A program made the position numbers and the translations under genes. The notes beneath the pieces are model-generated. The model searched no databases. It was not told where the DNA came from and saw only the letters and a program-made list of their open reading frames with translations. A stretch of 64,000 nucleotides of DNA from Novosphingobium panipatense (GTDB lineage: Bacteria; Pseudomonadota; Alphaproteobacteria; Sphingomonadales; Sphingomonadaceae): the NCBI RefSeq assembly GCF_002149965.1, contig NZ_MSQB01000004.1, positions 1 through 64,000 on the forward strand, written 5' to 3'. Shown here one piece after another: positions 47,703-57,362 of the stretch (positions are counted from its first letter, which is position 1; each line of letters opens with the position of its first letter).

Positions 47703-48317
47703 TTAGTCTTCAGTCTGCCCTTGCGAGGGCTGCCAGGTGAATACTCTCCAGAAGTACCAAACGGCTGCTACAACAGCAAAAACGACCGTGGCCCAGCCGA
47801 TCCAGGTTTCGGCTTCCGAGAAGCGGCGGCCCAGCCAGCTACCCGCCATAATGAGGATCGTGTTCCAGATCGCGGCCCCTGCCGCCGTGTAGCTCAGGAA
47901 AGTCAGGTGCCGCATATGCGCCAGCCCGGCGGGAACGGAGACGATGCTCCGAAACATCGGCATGAAACGCATGACGAACACCACCCAGCGCCCGTGCCTG
48001 CGAAAGAACTGCCCGGCGCGCTCGATATCGCGCCATTCCATCGTCAGCCAGCGGCCCCACCGGTCGACGAAGGGCTTCAGCCGCTCATAGCCGAGACGAT
48101 CCGCCATCAGGAACAGCACATAGTTGCCGAGCGTCGATCCCAGGGTGCCTGCCAGAAGCACCGGCGCGAAATCCATCCGCCCGTGCGCCATGGCTATCCC
48201 GGCAACCCCCATGATGAGTTCCGAGGGGATCGGCGGCACGATGTTCTCAAGCGCCATCAGGAGGAGAATACCCCAGTACCCTCCTCCTTCGATGAGCGAG
48301 ATAACCCATTCATCCAC
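47703..48317 (-). CDS. DedA-family membrane protein
   Basis: A 204-residue DedA/SNARE-associated family protein, likely an undecaprenyl-phosphate or lipid flippase-like transporter. The [21 protein letters not shown] start and the F(F)[19 protein letters not shown] motif near 103-120 are typical, with the arginine pair conserved. It lies 24 bases after gshB and is the last gene of the rsmI-yraN-gshB-dedA run. Confidence 0.9.
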   Translation of the reverse strand: MDEWVISLIEGGGYWGILLLMALENIVPPIPSELIMGVAGIAMAHGRMDFAPVLLAGTLGSTLGNYVLFLMADRLGYERLKPFVDRWGRWLTMEWRDIERAGQFFRRHGRWVVFVMRFMPMFRSIVSVPAGLAHMRHLTFLSYTAAGAAIWNTILIMAGSWLGRRFSEAETWIGWATVVFAVVAAVWYFWRVFTWQPSQGQTED

Positions 48318-48341
48318 GGCGGAGCAATTCCGCCGGGCGGA

Positions 48342-49343
48342 TCAGACCGTTCCCTTCGCCATCGCGGCATGGCGCGCTTCGATGGCGTCCCAGATCTTCG
48401 CGCCGGTATCGGTTCCGTTGAACCGGTCGATGGCGACGATGCCGGTGGGCGAGGTCACGTTGATTTCGGTCAGCCATTTTCCACCAATCACGTCGATGCC
48501 CACGAAAACAAGGCCGCGCGCCTTGAGTTCCGGGGCCAGCGCCGCGCAGATTTCCTCTTCGGCAGAAGTGAGGCCGGTCGCCTCCGCCGAACCGCCGACC
48601 GCCAGGTTGGAGCGAAACTCGCCCGCCCCCGGCTTGCGATTGATGGCGCCTGCGAATTCGCCGTCCACCAGCACGATGCGCTTGTCGCCCTCGGCCACGT
48701 CGGGAAGGAAGGGCTGAACCATGAAAGGCTCCACCCAGGCGTTCTCGAACATCTCGATCAGCGCGCCAAGGTTGCTGCCGTCGGCGGGCACGCGGAACAC
48801 CGCCTTGCCGCCGTTTCCGTGGAGCGGCTTGATCACGAGATCGCCGCCGAAACCGGCTTCCACATTGCGCTGCTGGAACAAGCGCACGTCCTCGATACGG
48901 CGCGCGATGAACGTCGGCGGCATGAAGCGCGCGTAGTCGAGCACGAAGACTTTCTCGGGCGCGTTGCGAACCGAGACGGGATCGTTGACCACCAGCGTCT
49001 GCCCGGCAAGCCGCTCCAGCAGGTGCGTGGCAGTAATATAGCCGAGATCGAAAGGCGGATCCTGCCGCATCAGCACGACATCGATATCGGCCACGAGGTC
49101 GATCAGGCGATAGTCGCCGCGGGTGAAGTGCGCGCCTTCCACGCGCTGCACCGTCACCGGTGCTCCCCAGCAGGTCAGCCGACCGGCCGCGCCCGATAAG
49201 GCATCGTAGGCAAGCGTTCGCACGTCGTAATGAAACAGCTCATGCCCGCGCGCCTGTGCCGAGAGCATGAGTGCGAACGAGGAATCGCCTGCGATCTTGA
49301 TCGATTCCAGGGGGTCCATCTGAACGGCGATGCGTAAGGTCAT
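48342..49343 (-). CDS. gshB: Glutathione synthetase
   Basis: A 333-residue ATP-grasp enzyme joining gamma-glutamylcysteine and glycine. MDPLESIKIAGDSSFAL at 9-25 is the family start; MRQDPPFDLGYI near 92-103, LVIKPLHGNGG near 170-180 and INVTSPTGI near 293-301 are substrate/ATP sites. CGGAG precedes the ATG. It follows yraN by about 105 bases on the same strand. Confidence 0.96.
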   Translation of the reverse strand: MTLRIAVQMDPLESIKIAGDSSFALMLSAQARGHELFHYDVRTLAYDALSGAAGRLTCWGAPVTVQRVEGAHFTRGDYRLIDLVADIDVVLMRQDPPFDLGYITATHLLERLAGQTLVVNDPVSVRNAPEKVFVLDYARFMPPTFIARRIEDVRLFQQRNVEAGFGGDLVIKPLHGNGGKAVFRVPADGSNLGALIEMFENAWVEPFMVQPFLPDVAEGDKRIVLVDGEFAGAINRKPGAGEFRSNLAVGGSAEATGLTSAEEEICAALAPELKARGLVFVGIDVIGGKWLTEINVTSPTGIVAIDRFNGTDTGAKIWDAIEARHAAMAKGTV

Positions 49344-49448
49344 GAAAACTCCGGTGCTCGCGGATATGTACCGAGCGGTATCTTTCGGGAAGGCGGCTTA
49401 GTCAAAATCGGCGGCGTGTGCGAATGGTTTCGGGATCGGGCCGCATCT

Positions 49449-49811
49449 TTAGGAAGCAGGCTGCCAGGCATTGGTTATGCGGCGCGGCCAGCAGCCCGGC
49501 GCCATGAGCAGGACATCCACCCTCACGTCGTCGCCGGGCCTCTGGTAGTGGTGGGCGACGGCCTCGGCGGCGGCAGCCACGCGGCGCAGGCGGTAGTGGT
49601 CGATCGCATGGTCGAGATCGGCCCGGCGCGCGCGCCATTTCACTTCCACGAAGCACAGCGTGCGGCCCCGGCGGGCGACGAGATCAATTTCGCCGCGCGC
49701 AGTCTTCACGCGCTGCGCCCGAATGGACCAGCCCGTCAGCCGCAAGTACCACGCGGCCAGGGCCTCCCCCCTGCGCCCCTTGCGCTCTGCTTCGGCGCGC
49801 TGCCTGCTCAC
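49449..49811 (-). CDS. yraN: YraN family (UPF0102) nuclease-fold protein
   Basis: A 120-residue protein of the UPF0102 family with a restriction-endonuclease-like fold. The GRRGEALAAWYLR start, ARGEIDLVARRGRTLCFVEVKWR at about 42-64 (catalytic-like D, E-V-K) are the family hallmarks. Its first codons overlap the rsmI stop by four bases. Biological role is unknown; it often lies next to rsmI and lpoA, as here. Confidence 0.92.
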   Translation of the reverse strand: MSRQRAEAERKGRRGEALAAWYLRLTGWSIRAQRVKTARGEIDLVARRGRTLCFVEVKWRARRADLDHAIDHYRLRRVAAAAEAVAHHYQRPGDDVRVDVLLMAPGCWPRRITNAWQPAS

Positions 49812-50635
49812 TTCAGTTCCATCGCCCTGGCGTAGAGCATCTTGCGATCGAGCCCGGTCGCCTTGGCCACGCTGGCCGCCGCTTGCGAGGGCTTGGCCAG
49901 CGCCAGTTCCGCGCGCAGTAGGGCGTCCACATCGACCTCGCCCAGCGGTTCTTCACCCGGCGGGGCGATCAGGAGCACGATCTCGCCCTTGGGCGGATGC
50001 GCCGCATAGTGCGCGACAAGTACCTCGGGTGTGCCACTGCGGCATTCCTCGAATTTCTTGGTTAGCTCCCGTGCCACCGCGACTTCGCGGCCCGGCAGGA
50101 CCGTGCCGATCGCCTCCAGCGCATCTTCCAAACGCGGCGCCGTTTCGTAGAAGATCAGCGTCGCGGGCACTTTGGCAAGGTCGCCCAGCACCGTCTCGCG
50201 CGCCTTGGCCTTGTTCGGCAGGAACCCGGCAAACAGGAAACGGTCGTTGGGCAGGCCGGAAAGCGTCATGGCCATCACCGCAGCATTGGCGCCGGGCAGG
50301 CTGGTGACGGGGATGCCCCGTTCGCGCGCGATCTTCACGAGGCGATAGCCCGGATCGGAAATCAGCGGCGTCCCCGCGTCGCTGACCAATGCCACCGGCT
50401 CGCTTTCCATCAGCGCCAGCAGGCGTTCGCGATCGCCCTCGCCCGCATGATCGTCATAGCGGATCATCTTCTGCTTGATGCCCAGGTGATGCAGCAGCTT
50501 TCCGGTGACGCGGGTATCCTCGCAGGCGACCGCGCTGACACCCTTGAGGATCTCCACCGCGCGAAAGGTAATGTCCCCGAGGTTGCCAATCGGGGTTGCC
50601 ACTATGTAGAGGCCTGAGTTGAGAGTGTGTTCCAT
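49808..50635 (-). CDS. rsmI: 16S rRNA 2'-O-methyltransferase RsmI
   Basis: A 275-residue tetrapyrrole-methylase-fold enzyme methylating C1402 of 16S rRNA. GLYIVATPIGNLGDIT at about 8-23 and SDAGTPLISDPGYRLV at about 85-100 are its signatures. It is the first gene of a four-gene leftward group and diverges from the PBP-activator lipoprotein gene across 41 bases. Confidence 0.96.
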   Translation of the reverse strand: MEHTLNSGLYIVATPIGNLGDITFRAVEILKGVSAVACEDTRVTGKLLHHLGIKQKMIRYDDHAGEGDRERLLALMESEPVALVSDAGTPLISDPGYRLVKIARERGIPVTSLPGANAAVMAMTLSGLPNDRFLFAGFLPNKAKARETVLGDLAKVPATLIFYETAPRLEDALEAIGTVLPGREVAVARELTKKFEECRSGTPEVLVAHYAAHPPKGEIVLLIAPPGEEPLGEVDVDALLRAELALAKPSQAAASVAKATGLDRKMLYARAMELK

Positions 50636-50676
50636 CGCGGGAACTCATGGCCCAAGCACTATGGGAGCGGCAAGCA

Positions 50677-51846
50677 ATGTTCTATAATCGCCTCAACCGG
50701 CGCAATCTTCTCGCGGCGGCAGCGATGACGGCGACGATGGCAGCTCTGGCAGGCTGCGCCGTGGTTCCCAAGGCACCTGCCCCGGCACCCGCCCCCGCTC
50801 CGACACCCTCGGAAAGCGAGATTCCCACGGATACCGAGCGTCACCGCGTCGCTCTGCTGGTGCCCACGACCGGTGCCAACGCGGGTGTCGGCCAGTCGCT
50901 GGCCAATGCCGCCAACATGGCCCTGCTCGATACCGGCGCGAAAAATCTCCGCATCACCACTTACGATACCGGCACCAATCCCGGCGAAGCCGCCCGCCGC
51001 GCGATTGTCGACGGCAACAAGCTGATTCTCGGCCCGCTCCTGTCGGACGACATCGCCTCGGTCGCAGCAGTGGCCAAGCCCGCGCATATCCCGCTGATCT
51101 CGTTCTCCAACGACGAGAAGGCTGCGACGAAGGACGTCTTCATCATCGGCAACCTGCCCGGGCAGTCGATCGCCCGCACCGTTGCCTATGCACGCGGCAA
51201 GGGCGTCACGACATTCGCCGCGCTCGTCCCCAGGGGCGACTACGGCGAGCGCGTGAGCAGTTCGCTGCTCACCTCGGTGCGTGACGCGGGCGGCTCGGTT
51301 GTCGCCATGGAGACCTATGACCGGTCGGCCGCATCGATCGGCGCGGCGGCGAACCGGATCAAGGCCAAGACCGGCTATGGTGCCCTGCTCATCGCCGACA
51401 GCGGCAGTCTGTCCGCCAAGGCCGCGGTTTCGTACCGCGCGGCGGGCGGCGGCGCGGGCGTGCGCCTGCTCGGCACCGAACTCTGGGGCGGCGAACGCGA
51501 ACTCGCGACCAGCCCGGCCCTGAACGGCGCCTGGTTCTCGACCGTATCCGACGTCCGTTTCGCACAGTTCGCCAAGAGCTACCGCGCCCGCTTTGGGACG
51601 GCGCCGTTCCGTATCGCCACGCTGGGCTACGATTCGGTGCTCCTGACCCTGCGCGTCGCGCGCGACTGGGCGCCGGGCAAGGTCTTTCCGGCCACGGCCA
51701 TGCTCGATCCCGGCGGTTTCCTGGGCGTGGACGGCCCGTTCCGCTTCGGCAAGACCGGTCTGATCGAACGCGCCCTGGAAGTTCGCGCGGTGGAAGGCGG
51801 CGCCGTCAAGGTCGTCAGCGCAGCCCCCAGCGGTTTCGCGAAGTAA
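50677..51846 (+). CDS. Penicillin-binding-protein activator-type lipoprotein (LpoA-like)
   Basis: A 389-residue lipoprotein: signal ending MAALAGC, then a Pro/Ala-rich spacer (about 29-50), then a periplasmic-binding-protein fold (VALLVPTTGANAGVGQSLANAANMA...). It matches the C-terminal domain of LpoA, which stimulates PBP1A, but lacks the N-terminal TPR part, as in most alphaproteobacteria. The ATG at 50677 has GGGAG nine bases upstream. Its place beside rsmI and yraN is the same as lpoA in enterobacteria. Confidence 0.87.
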   Translation: MFYNRLNRRNLLAAAAMTATMAALAGCAVVPKAPAPAPAPAPTPSESEIPTDTERHRVALLVPTTGANAGVGQSLANAANMALLDTGAKNLRITTYDTGTNPGEAARRAIVDGNKLILGPLLSDDIASVAAVAKPAHIPLISFSNDEKAATKDVFIIGNLPGQSIARTVAYARGKGVTTFAALVPRGDYGERVSSSLLTSVRDAGGSVVAMETYDRSAASIGAAANRIKAKTGYGALLIADSGSLSAKAAVSYRAAGGGAGVRLLGTELWGGERELATSPALNGAWFSTVSDVRFAQFAKSYRARFGTAPFRIATLGYDSVLLTLRVARDWAPGKVFPATAMLDPGGFLGVDGPFRFGKTGLIERALEVRAVEGGAVKVVSAAPSGFAK

Positions 51847-51900
51847 TCCCGCCCGTTTCGGGCGAAAAGATCAGACAGCGAACATCTCTTTGCGGATAAG

Positions 51901-51930
51901 CCTAAACCCGTGCTTGATCGCGGGTTTAGG
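51901..51930. repeat. Perfect 10-bp palindrome around the parE -35
   Basis: CCTAAACCCG (51901-51910) pairs with CGGGTTTAGG (51921-51930); the 10-base spacer contains the TTGATC -35-like box. The arrangement looks like an operator or a hairpin flanking the promoter. No T-run follows, so it is not an obvious terminator. Confidence 0.7.
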
Positions 51931-51941
51931 CGCCCTATAGT
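51914..51941 (+). promoter_or_regulatory. parE: Sigma-70-like promoter of parE
   Basis: TTGATC (51914-51919) and TATAGT (51936-51941) are separated by 16 bases. Transcription would begin near 51948, at or just before the ATG (51949), so the mRNA may be leaderless. There is no ribosome binding site before this ATG, which fits. Confidence 0.55.
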
Positions 51942-51948
51942 CCAGCCC

Positions 51949-53946
51949 ATGTCCGATGACCTGTTCGACAAGCTCCCGTCCTCGGGCGGGGAATCCTATG
52001 ATGGTTCCGCGATCGAAGTGCTGGAGGGGCTTGAGCCTGTCCGGCGCCGACCCGGCATGTACATCGGCGGCACCGACGAGCGCGCGCTGCATCACCTTGC
52101 CGCCGAAGTTCTCGACAACGCCATGGACGAGGCCGTCGCCGGCCACGCCAACCGCATCGAGGTCACGCTCGACGAAGGCAACCGGCTGACGATCACCGAC
52201 AACGGGCGCGGCATCCCGGTAGACGAACATCCCAAGTTCCCCGGCAAGTCGGCACTCGAAGTCATCCTCTCCACGCTCCATTCGGGCGGCAAGTTCTCCG
52301 GCAAGGCCTATGCCACCTCGGGCGGCCTCCACGGCGTCGGCATTTCCGTGGTCAATGCGCTGTCCAGCCTCACGCGGGTGGAAGTGGCGCGCAACAAGGA
52401 GCTGTTCGCGCAGGAATTTTCGCGCGGTCAGACGCTTGGGCCGCTCCAGAAGATCGGCGCGGCGCCCAACCGGCGCGGCACTGCGGTTTCCTTCACGCCC
52501 GATACCGAGATCTTCGGCGACCAGCAGTTCAAGCCCGCGCGTCTGTTCAAGCTGGTCCGCTCCAAGGCCTACCTTTTTGCGGGCGTGGAAATCCGTTGGA
52601 AATGCGCGCCTTCGTTGGCGGACGAGAACGTCCCGGCCGAAGCGACCTTCCAGTTTCCGGGCGGCCTTGCCGACCATCTTGCCGAACAGATCGGCGGCCG
52701 CGAATGCGTGACCACGCAGTTCTTTTCCGGCCGCCAGGACTTCCCCAAGGGCGATGACGGCTCGGAACAGGGCCGCGTGGAATGGGCCATCGCCTGGCCG
52801 CTCTACTCGGACGGTTCCTTTTCCTGGTACTGCAACACCATTCCCACCCCGGACGGCGGCACCCACGAACAGGGCCTGCGCGCCGCGCTGACCAAGGGCA
52901 TCCGCGCTTTTGCCGATCTGGTAGGGCAGGCCAAGAAGGCCAAGGACATCACGCCGGATGACATGATCACCGGCAGCGAAGTCATGCTCTCGGTCTTCAT
53001 CCGCGACCCCCAGTTCCAGAGCCAGACCAAGGACCGCCTCACCAGCCCCGAAGCCGCGCGCCTCGTGGAAGCGGCAGTTCGCGATCATTTCGATCACTTC
53101 CTCACCGACAATCTCGAACGCGGCAAGGCCCTGCTCGGCGCGGTGATGGAGCGCATGGACGAACGCCTGCGCCGCAAGGCGGAGCGCGAGGTCAAGCGCA
53201 AGACTGCCACCAATGCGCGCAAGCTGCGCCTCCCCGGCAAGCTGACCGACTGTTCGGGCGAAGGTTCGGGCGAGACCGAGCTCTTCATCGTGGAAGGCGA
53301 TTCGGCAGGCGGCTCCGCCAAGCAGGCGCGCGACCGCAAGACCCAGGCGATCCTGCCGATCCGCGGCAAGATCCTCAACGTCGCCTCGGCCACGGCGGAC
53401 AAGATCCGTGCGAACCAGGAAATCGCCGATCTCGGCCTCGCGCTCGGCTGCGGCACCCGCAAGGACTGCAACCCGGACAACTTGCGCTACGACCGTATCG
53501 TCATCATGACCGACGCCGACGTTGACGGTGCGCATATCGCCACGCTGCTGATGACCTTCTTTTTCCAGGAAATGCCGGACATCGTGCGGCGCGGTCATCT
53601 CTATCTTGCCCAGCCGCCGCTCTATCGCCTCACGGCGGGATCGACTTCAGCCTATGCCCGCGACGATGCCCACCGGGCCGAACTCGAAGCGACGGTGTTC
53701 AAAAACAAGAAAGTCGAAGTGGGCCGGTTCAAGGGCCTAGGCGAAATGAACCCGCAGCAGCTTCGCGAAACGACGATGAGCCCGGATTCCCGCTCGCTGA
53801 TCCGTATCACCCTGCCGCCGGAATATGAGGGCCGAGCGGCGGTGAAGGACCTCGTCGACCGGCTGATGGGCCGCAATCCCGAGCATCGCTTCATGTTCAT
53901 CCAGAACCGTGCGGGCGAGATCGATCCCGAACTCATCGATGCCTGA
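51949..53946 (+). CDS. parE: DNA topoisomerase IV subunit B
   Basis: A 665-residue type IIA topoisomerase ATPase subunit that with ParC decatenates chromosomes. GHKL ATPase motifs are EVLDNAMDEA near 46-55, DNGRGIPV near 84-91 and TSGGLHGVG near 124-132; the TOPRIM region has VEGDSAGGSAKQ and DADVDGAHI. Length and motif text place it with ParE rather than GyrB (no long insertion). It overlaps the next gene by 8 bases. Confidence 0.95.
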   Translation: MSDDLFDKLPSSGGESYDGSAIEVLEGLEPVRRRPGMYIGGTDERALHHLAAEVLDNAMDEAVAGHANRIEVTLDEGNRLTITDNGRGIPVDEHPKFPGKSALEVILSTLHSGGKFSGKAYATSGGLHGVGISVVNALSSLTRVEVARNKELFAQEFSRGQTLGPLQKIGAAPNRRGTAVSFTPDTEIFGDQQFKPARLFKLVRSKAYLFAGVEIRWKCAPSLADENVPAEATFQFPGGLADHLAEQIGGRECVTTQFFSGRQDFPKGDDGSEQGRVEWAIAWPLYSDGSFSWYCNTIPTPDGGTHEQGLRAALTKGIRAFADLVGQAKKAKDITPDDMITGSEVMLSVFIRDPQFQSQTKDRLTSPEAARLVEAAVRDHFDHFLTDNLERGKALLGAVMERMDERLRRKAEREVKRKTATNARKLRLPGKLTDCSGEGSGETELFIVEGDSAGGSAKQARDRKTQAILPIRGKILNVASATADKIRANQEIADLGLALGCGTRKDCNPDNLRYDRIVIMTDADVDGAHIATLLMTFFFQEMPDIVRRGHLYLAQPPLYRLTAGSTSAYARDDAHRAELEATVFKNKKVEVGRFKGLGEMNPQQLRETTMSPDSRSLIRITLPPEYEGRAAVKDLVDRLMGRNPEHRFMFIQNRAGEIDPELIDA

Positions 53947-54772
53947 TACCTCCGGGGGCAGGTTTCACGCGTCTATCGGCAAGGGAGCGGCATGGGCGAT
54001 GGCCGCCGCTGCTTTCGCCCTTCCCGTAACCGCTCTTGCCGCAGCGGAAATGCCTGCATCGAAGGCAGTGGAGGCGCCATCGTCCTCACCACGCGAGGAT
54101 GTGTGGCTCCACCTTGCGGGCGCGATCGTCTCCGACGAGCAGATGGTGCAGTCCAGCGAGCGAATGCTCCAGGCTCTGGTCGACGGTTTTGCCGCCGACG
54201 AGAACATGAGCGAGATGGAAACTGCCTACCCCGGCCTCCTGACCGCTTTCGCGGAGGCCATGAAGCCGCTCGTCGCCGAAGAGGCGGTACGCGTCGTGCC
54301 GCTCTACCGGCAGGATCTCGCAGATCTCTACGCAGCCAATTTCAACGAAACGGAAGGCGCGGAGATCGCGGCCTTTCTTCGTTCTCCGCAAATGGTGCGC
54401 TTCGTTACCGCAGCAAAGGCCAACCACGGCATGAACGCGATCGCGCGCGATGCTCTGGCGGATCGCGACATATCGGTCGAGAGCATCAAGGCGGACCTTC
54501 GAACCGCGGGAATGGCCGCTGCGCTTCAGGTCGACGGAGCGGACATGACCTTCATCACCGCCTTCTACCGCACGCCGCTGGGCGCCCGTTTCATGGCGCT
54601 GAACCCACGGAAAATCGCACTGGACCAGAAATGGTCTAACTACATCTCGCCGGAACCGAATTCTAAACTGGAGCGGATCGTGATCGACTCCATGGTCAGC
54701 CACATCGCAAAGACCGACCCCGCCGCAGCGGAAGATCTTCGCAAGGTGATGGCGGAAGATAAGCCCGATTAG
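53939..54772 (+). CDS. DUF2059-type secreted protein
   Basis: A 277-residue protein with a signal peptide (AAWAMAAAAFALPVTALAAAE). The middle shows the DUF2059 pattern YxxNFxExEgxxixxFlrSPqm (YAANFNETEGAEIAAFLRSP near 140-160). The start ATG overlaps the last codons of parE by 8 bases, so translation is probably coupled. Family function is unknown. It ends in a stop that overlaps that of the converging GT87 gene. Confidence 0.75.
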   Translation: MPDTSGGRFHASIGKGAAWAMAAAAFALPVTALAAAEMPASKAVEAPSSSPREDVWLHLAGAIVSDEQMVQSSERMLQALVDGFAADENMSEMETAYPGLLTAFAEAMKPLVAEEAVRVVPLYRQDLADLYAANFNETEGAEIAAFLRSPQMVRFVTAAKANHGMNAIARDALADRDISVESIKADLRTAGMAAALQVDGADMTFITAFYRTPLGARFMALNPRKIALDQKWSNYISPEPNSKLERIVIDSMVSHIAKTDPAAAEDLRKVMAEDKPD

Positions 54773-55950
54773 GCCATCCTGGCACGGCGCCAGACTACGG
54801 CGAAGAGCAGGATCTCCACCAACGGCATGATCGGCACGCCGAATTGCAGGGCCAGCGGCCTCGCCAGAGCGGGGGCCGCAAAGGCGGCGAAGAGAGCGCA
54901 TCGCTCCCAGTCGCGAAAACCGCTGCGCAGCCCCTCCCCCGTCAGCCAGAGCATCGGGAAAGCCAGGATCGCCATGTCGTAATCGAGCACGTAGGGCGTT
55001 GCGAGTGGCGCTCCCGCCAGAGTGAGCGCCGCCAGGGGCATGGTCCAGGTCCTGCGCCAGGAAGCCATGAGAACGAGCGCGGCCACCGCCAGCGAAACCA
55101 CGCCCTGAACGGCATAACTCGCGGACATCGGCGCGCCCAGCAGCCGCAACGCCGCGAAGGGGCTCATCATCTTGCCGTAGCCGATCTGCCCGAGCGCCAT
55201 GGCGGCCTGAGCCCGCTCGCTGGCGCCGAGCCAGTCGATCCATGACTGCGAGCCGAATGCGAGAGCCGCAACCAGCGCCAGCGCGATGGCCGTTGCGGCG
55301 GCGGAGGCGATCACGCGCCATTGTCCCGTCGCCAACAGCACCAGAGGCAGGAGCAGCCCGAACTGCGGCTTGATCGTCGCCAATCCGAACAGCACGCCCG
55401 CAGCCCATGGCCGGGTCGGCACCAGCCATGCCCCGAGACCCAGCAATCCCGCGACCAGAAACGCCGTCTGCCCATGGGTAATAACGATGAGAATCGCAGG
55501 GAACGCCGCGAACAGCAGCAGACGCGGCATGCCGGTCCCGGCGCTGCGCCACCATCGGCGCACGGAGGCCAGGAACAGGGCGCCCGTCATCACCAGCCAG
55601 AGCCCCAGCGCCGTGAAATAGGGCAGCCATCCGAGCGGCCAGCAGAACAGCAGGAACGGCGGCGGATAATAGAACGCCGTATAGGCGCCTTCAGCCGAGT
55701 AATAGCTGCGCTGCGCGGCGATATGGGCGGCACCGTCGTAGGGATTGCCATGATCGACCAGCATATGCCCGGTCGTCCAGAAGCTGATGAAATCACTGCC
55801 TAAAAGATAGCCGTTGGCATCGATGCCCCCATGGGAGGTCGCCACCAGCCAGATGAGCATCGCGATGTTAACTGCGGCGAATAGGCGCAGATATGCCGTG
55901 ACGCGCCGCGCGTTCAGCCAGTCCATGTGTTTCAGAAAATCGGCCCCCAT
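54769..55950 (-). CDS. GT87-family (DUF2029) membrane glycosyltransferase
   Basis: A 393-residue polytopic protein with about nine or ten hydrophobic segments and the periplasmic-loop motif SDFISFWTTGHMLVDHGNPYD near 55-75, typical of the GT87 mannosyltransferase-like family (polyprenol-phosphate-sugar dependent). FYYPPPF and THGQTAF are other conserved parts. Acceptor is not known; no envelope sugar cluster adjoins. The ATG at 55950 is the likely start, with ones further in possible. Confidence 0.85.
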   Translation of the reverse strand: MGADFLKHMDWLNARRVTAYLRLFAAVNIAMLIWLVATSHGGIDANGYLLGSDFISFWTTGHMLVDHGNPYDGAAHIAAQRSYYSAEGAYTAFYYPPPFLLFCWPLGWLPYFTALGLWLVMTGALFLASVRRWWRSAGTGMPRLLLFAAFPAILIVITHGQTAFLVAGLLGLGAWLVPTRPWAAGVLFGLATIKPQFGLLLPLVLLATGQWRVIASAAATAIALALVAALAFGSQSWIDWLGASERAQAAMALGQIGYGKMMSPFAALRLLGAPMSASYAVQGVVSLAVAALVLMASWRRTWTMPLAALTLAGAPLATPYVLDYDMAILAFPMLWLTGEGLRSGFRDWERCALFAAFAAPALARPLALQFGVPIMPLVEILLFAVVWRRARMA

Positions 55951-56070
55951 GGATCGCTGTCTGCAACGCCCCGGCGGCGAAGTCCATGCTCCGATCAAGT
56001 GAGCGGCTGCCCCCTTGCCTTGCTGCGCCGCAAAACATAGAGCTTAAGCGAACGATTAAGGGACAGGACG

Positions 56071-56916
56071 ATGCAGCGTTTCGAAGGCACGAGCAATTAT
56101 GTTGCCACCGACGATCTCAAAGTGGCCGTAAACGCCGCTGTGCTGCTGCGTCGTCCGCTGCTGGTGAAGGGAGAGCCGGGCACCGGGAAGACCGTGCTGG
56201 CCGAACAGATCGCCGCCTCACTCGATGCGCCGCTCATCAGCTGGAACGTCAAGTCGACCACCAAGGCGCACCAGGGCCTTTACGAGTACGACGCCGTGGG
56301 CCGTCTGCGCGACGGCCAGCTTGGCGATGCCCGCGTTCACGACATCAACAACTATATCCGCAAGGGCAAGCTCTGGGAGGCCTTCACCTCCCCGCGCCTT
56401 CCCGTCCTGCTGATCGACGAGATCGACAAGGCCGATATCGAGTTTCCCAACGATCTCCTTGCCGAACTCGATCGCATGGCCTTCGACGTCTACGAAACCG
56501 GCGAACATGTCGCCGCCGCCGAGCGGCCGATCGTCGTCATCACTTCGAACAACGAGAAGGACCTGCCCGACGCCTTCCTGCGCCGCTGCTTCTTCCACTA
56601 CATCAAGTTCCCGGAACGGGAGACCATGCAGGCCATCGTCGATGTCCACTTCCCCGGTATCCAGAAGTGCCTCGTCTCCAAGGCCATGGAAATCTTCTAC
56701 GAATTGCGTGAAGTGCCGGGCCTCAAGAAGAAACCCTCGACCAGCGAACTGCTGGATTGGCTCAAGCTGCTCCTGAGCGAGGACATGCCGCTCGACGTGC
56801 TGCAGGACCGGGACCCCAAGAAGGCCATCCCGCCCCTCCACGGCGCCTTGCTCAAGAACGAGCAGGACGTCATGCTGTTCGAACGGCTGGCCTTCATGGC
56901 CCGCCGCGGGAATTGA
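56071..56916 (+). CDS. MoxR-family AAA+ ATPase
   Basis: A 281-residue AAA+ chaperone-like ATPase. Walker A is GEPGTGKT at about 34-41, Walker B is LLIDEIDKAD near 114-123 and sensor 1 is ITSNN near 150. MoxR proteins work with von Willebrand A proteins to mature metal or other enzyme complexes. AGGA precedes the start. It heads a three-gene group with a GFA-like and a VWA protein. Confidence 0.92.
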   Translation: MQRFEGTSNYVATDDLKVAVNAAVLLRRPLLVKGEPGTGKTVLAEQIAASLDAPLISWNVKSTTKAHQGLYEYDAVGRLRDGQLGDARVHDINNYIRKGKLWEAFTSPRLPVLLIDEIDKADIEFPNDLLAELDRMAFDVYETGEHVAAAERPIVVITSNNEKDLPDAFLRRCFFHYIKFPERETMQAIVDVHFPGIQKCLVSKAMEIFYELREVPGLKKKPSTSELLDWLKLLLSEDMPLDVLQDRDPKKAIPPLHGALLKNEQDVMLFERLAFMARRGN

Positions 56917-56920
56917 TGCG

Positions 56921-57349
56921 ATGACCGCACCTTATCCGGGACGCTGCGCCTGCGGCACCGTCACGCTTGAAATCTCGGGCGAGCCCATCGCCACGCGCCA
57001 GTGCTGGTGCCGCCAGTGCCAGCAACTCGCAGCGGGCGGCCCTACCAACAATGCCATCTTCAAGGCGGACGATGTCGCTATCGAAGGCGAGCTGGCCTCG
57101 TCCACGTGGGTAGCGGCCAGCGGAAATACCCTGACCTTCCACTTCTGCCCCGGTTGCGGCACCCAGATATTCGCGCAGAGTTCGGCGCGCCCACACCTCA
57201 AGACCATGCGCCTCGGCGCGCTTGATGCGGGCCATGGGTTGAAGCCCGATGCCGTGATCTGGACCGACGACGCGCCGGAATGGGCTCATCTCGATCCGGC
57301 TCTGGACGCATGGCCGCAGCAACCGCCCCCGCCGCCACAAGCCACGTGA
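56921..57349 (+). CDS. GFA/CENP-V family zinc protein
   Basis: A 142-residue protein of the glutathione-dependent formaldehyde-activating (GFA) / CENP-V family. Zinc ligands are in GRCACGTV (9-16), RQCWCRQCQQ (27-36) and FCPGCGTQIF (80-89), the usual C-x-C, C-x-C-x2-C and C-x2-C pattern. It is 4 bases after the MoxR gene and 13 bases before the VWA gene. Enzyme activity in this family is often not confirmed. Confidence 0.9.
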   Translation: MTAPYPGRCACGTVTLEISGEPIATRQCWCRQCQQLAAGGPTNNAIFKADDVAIEGELASSTWVAASGNTLTFHFCPGCGTQIFAQSSARPHLKTMRLGALDAGHGLKPDAVIWTDDAPEWAHLDPALDAWPQQPPPPPQAT

Positions 57350-57362
57350 GGTTTGTACCGCC

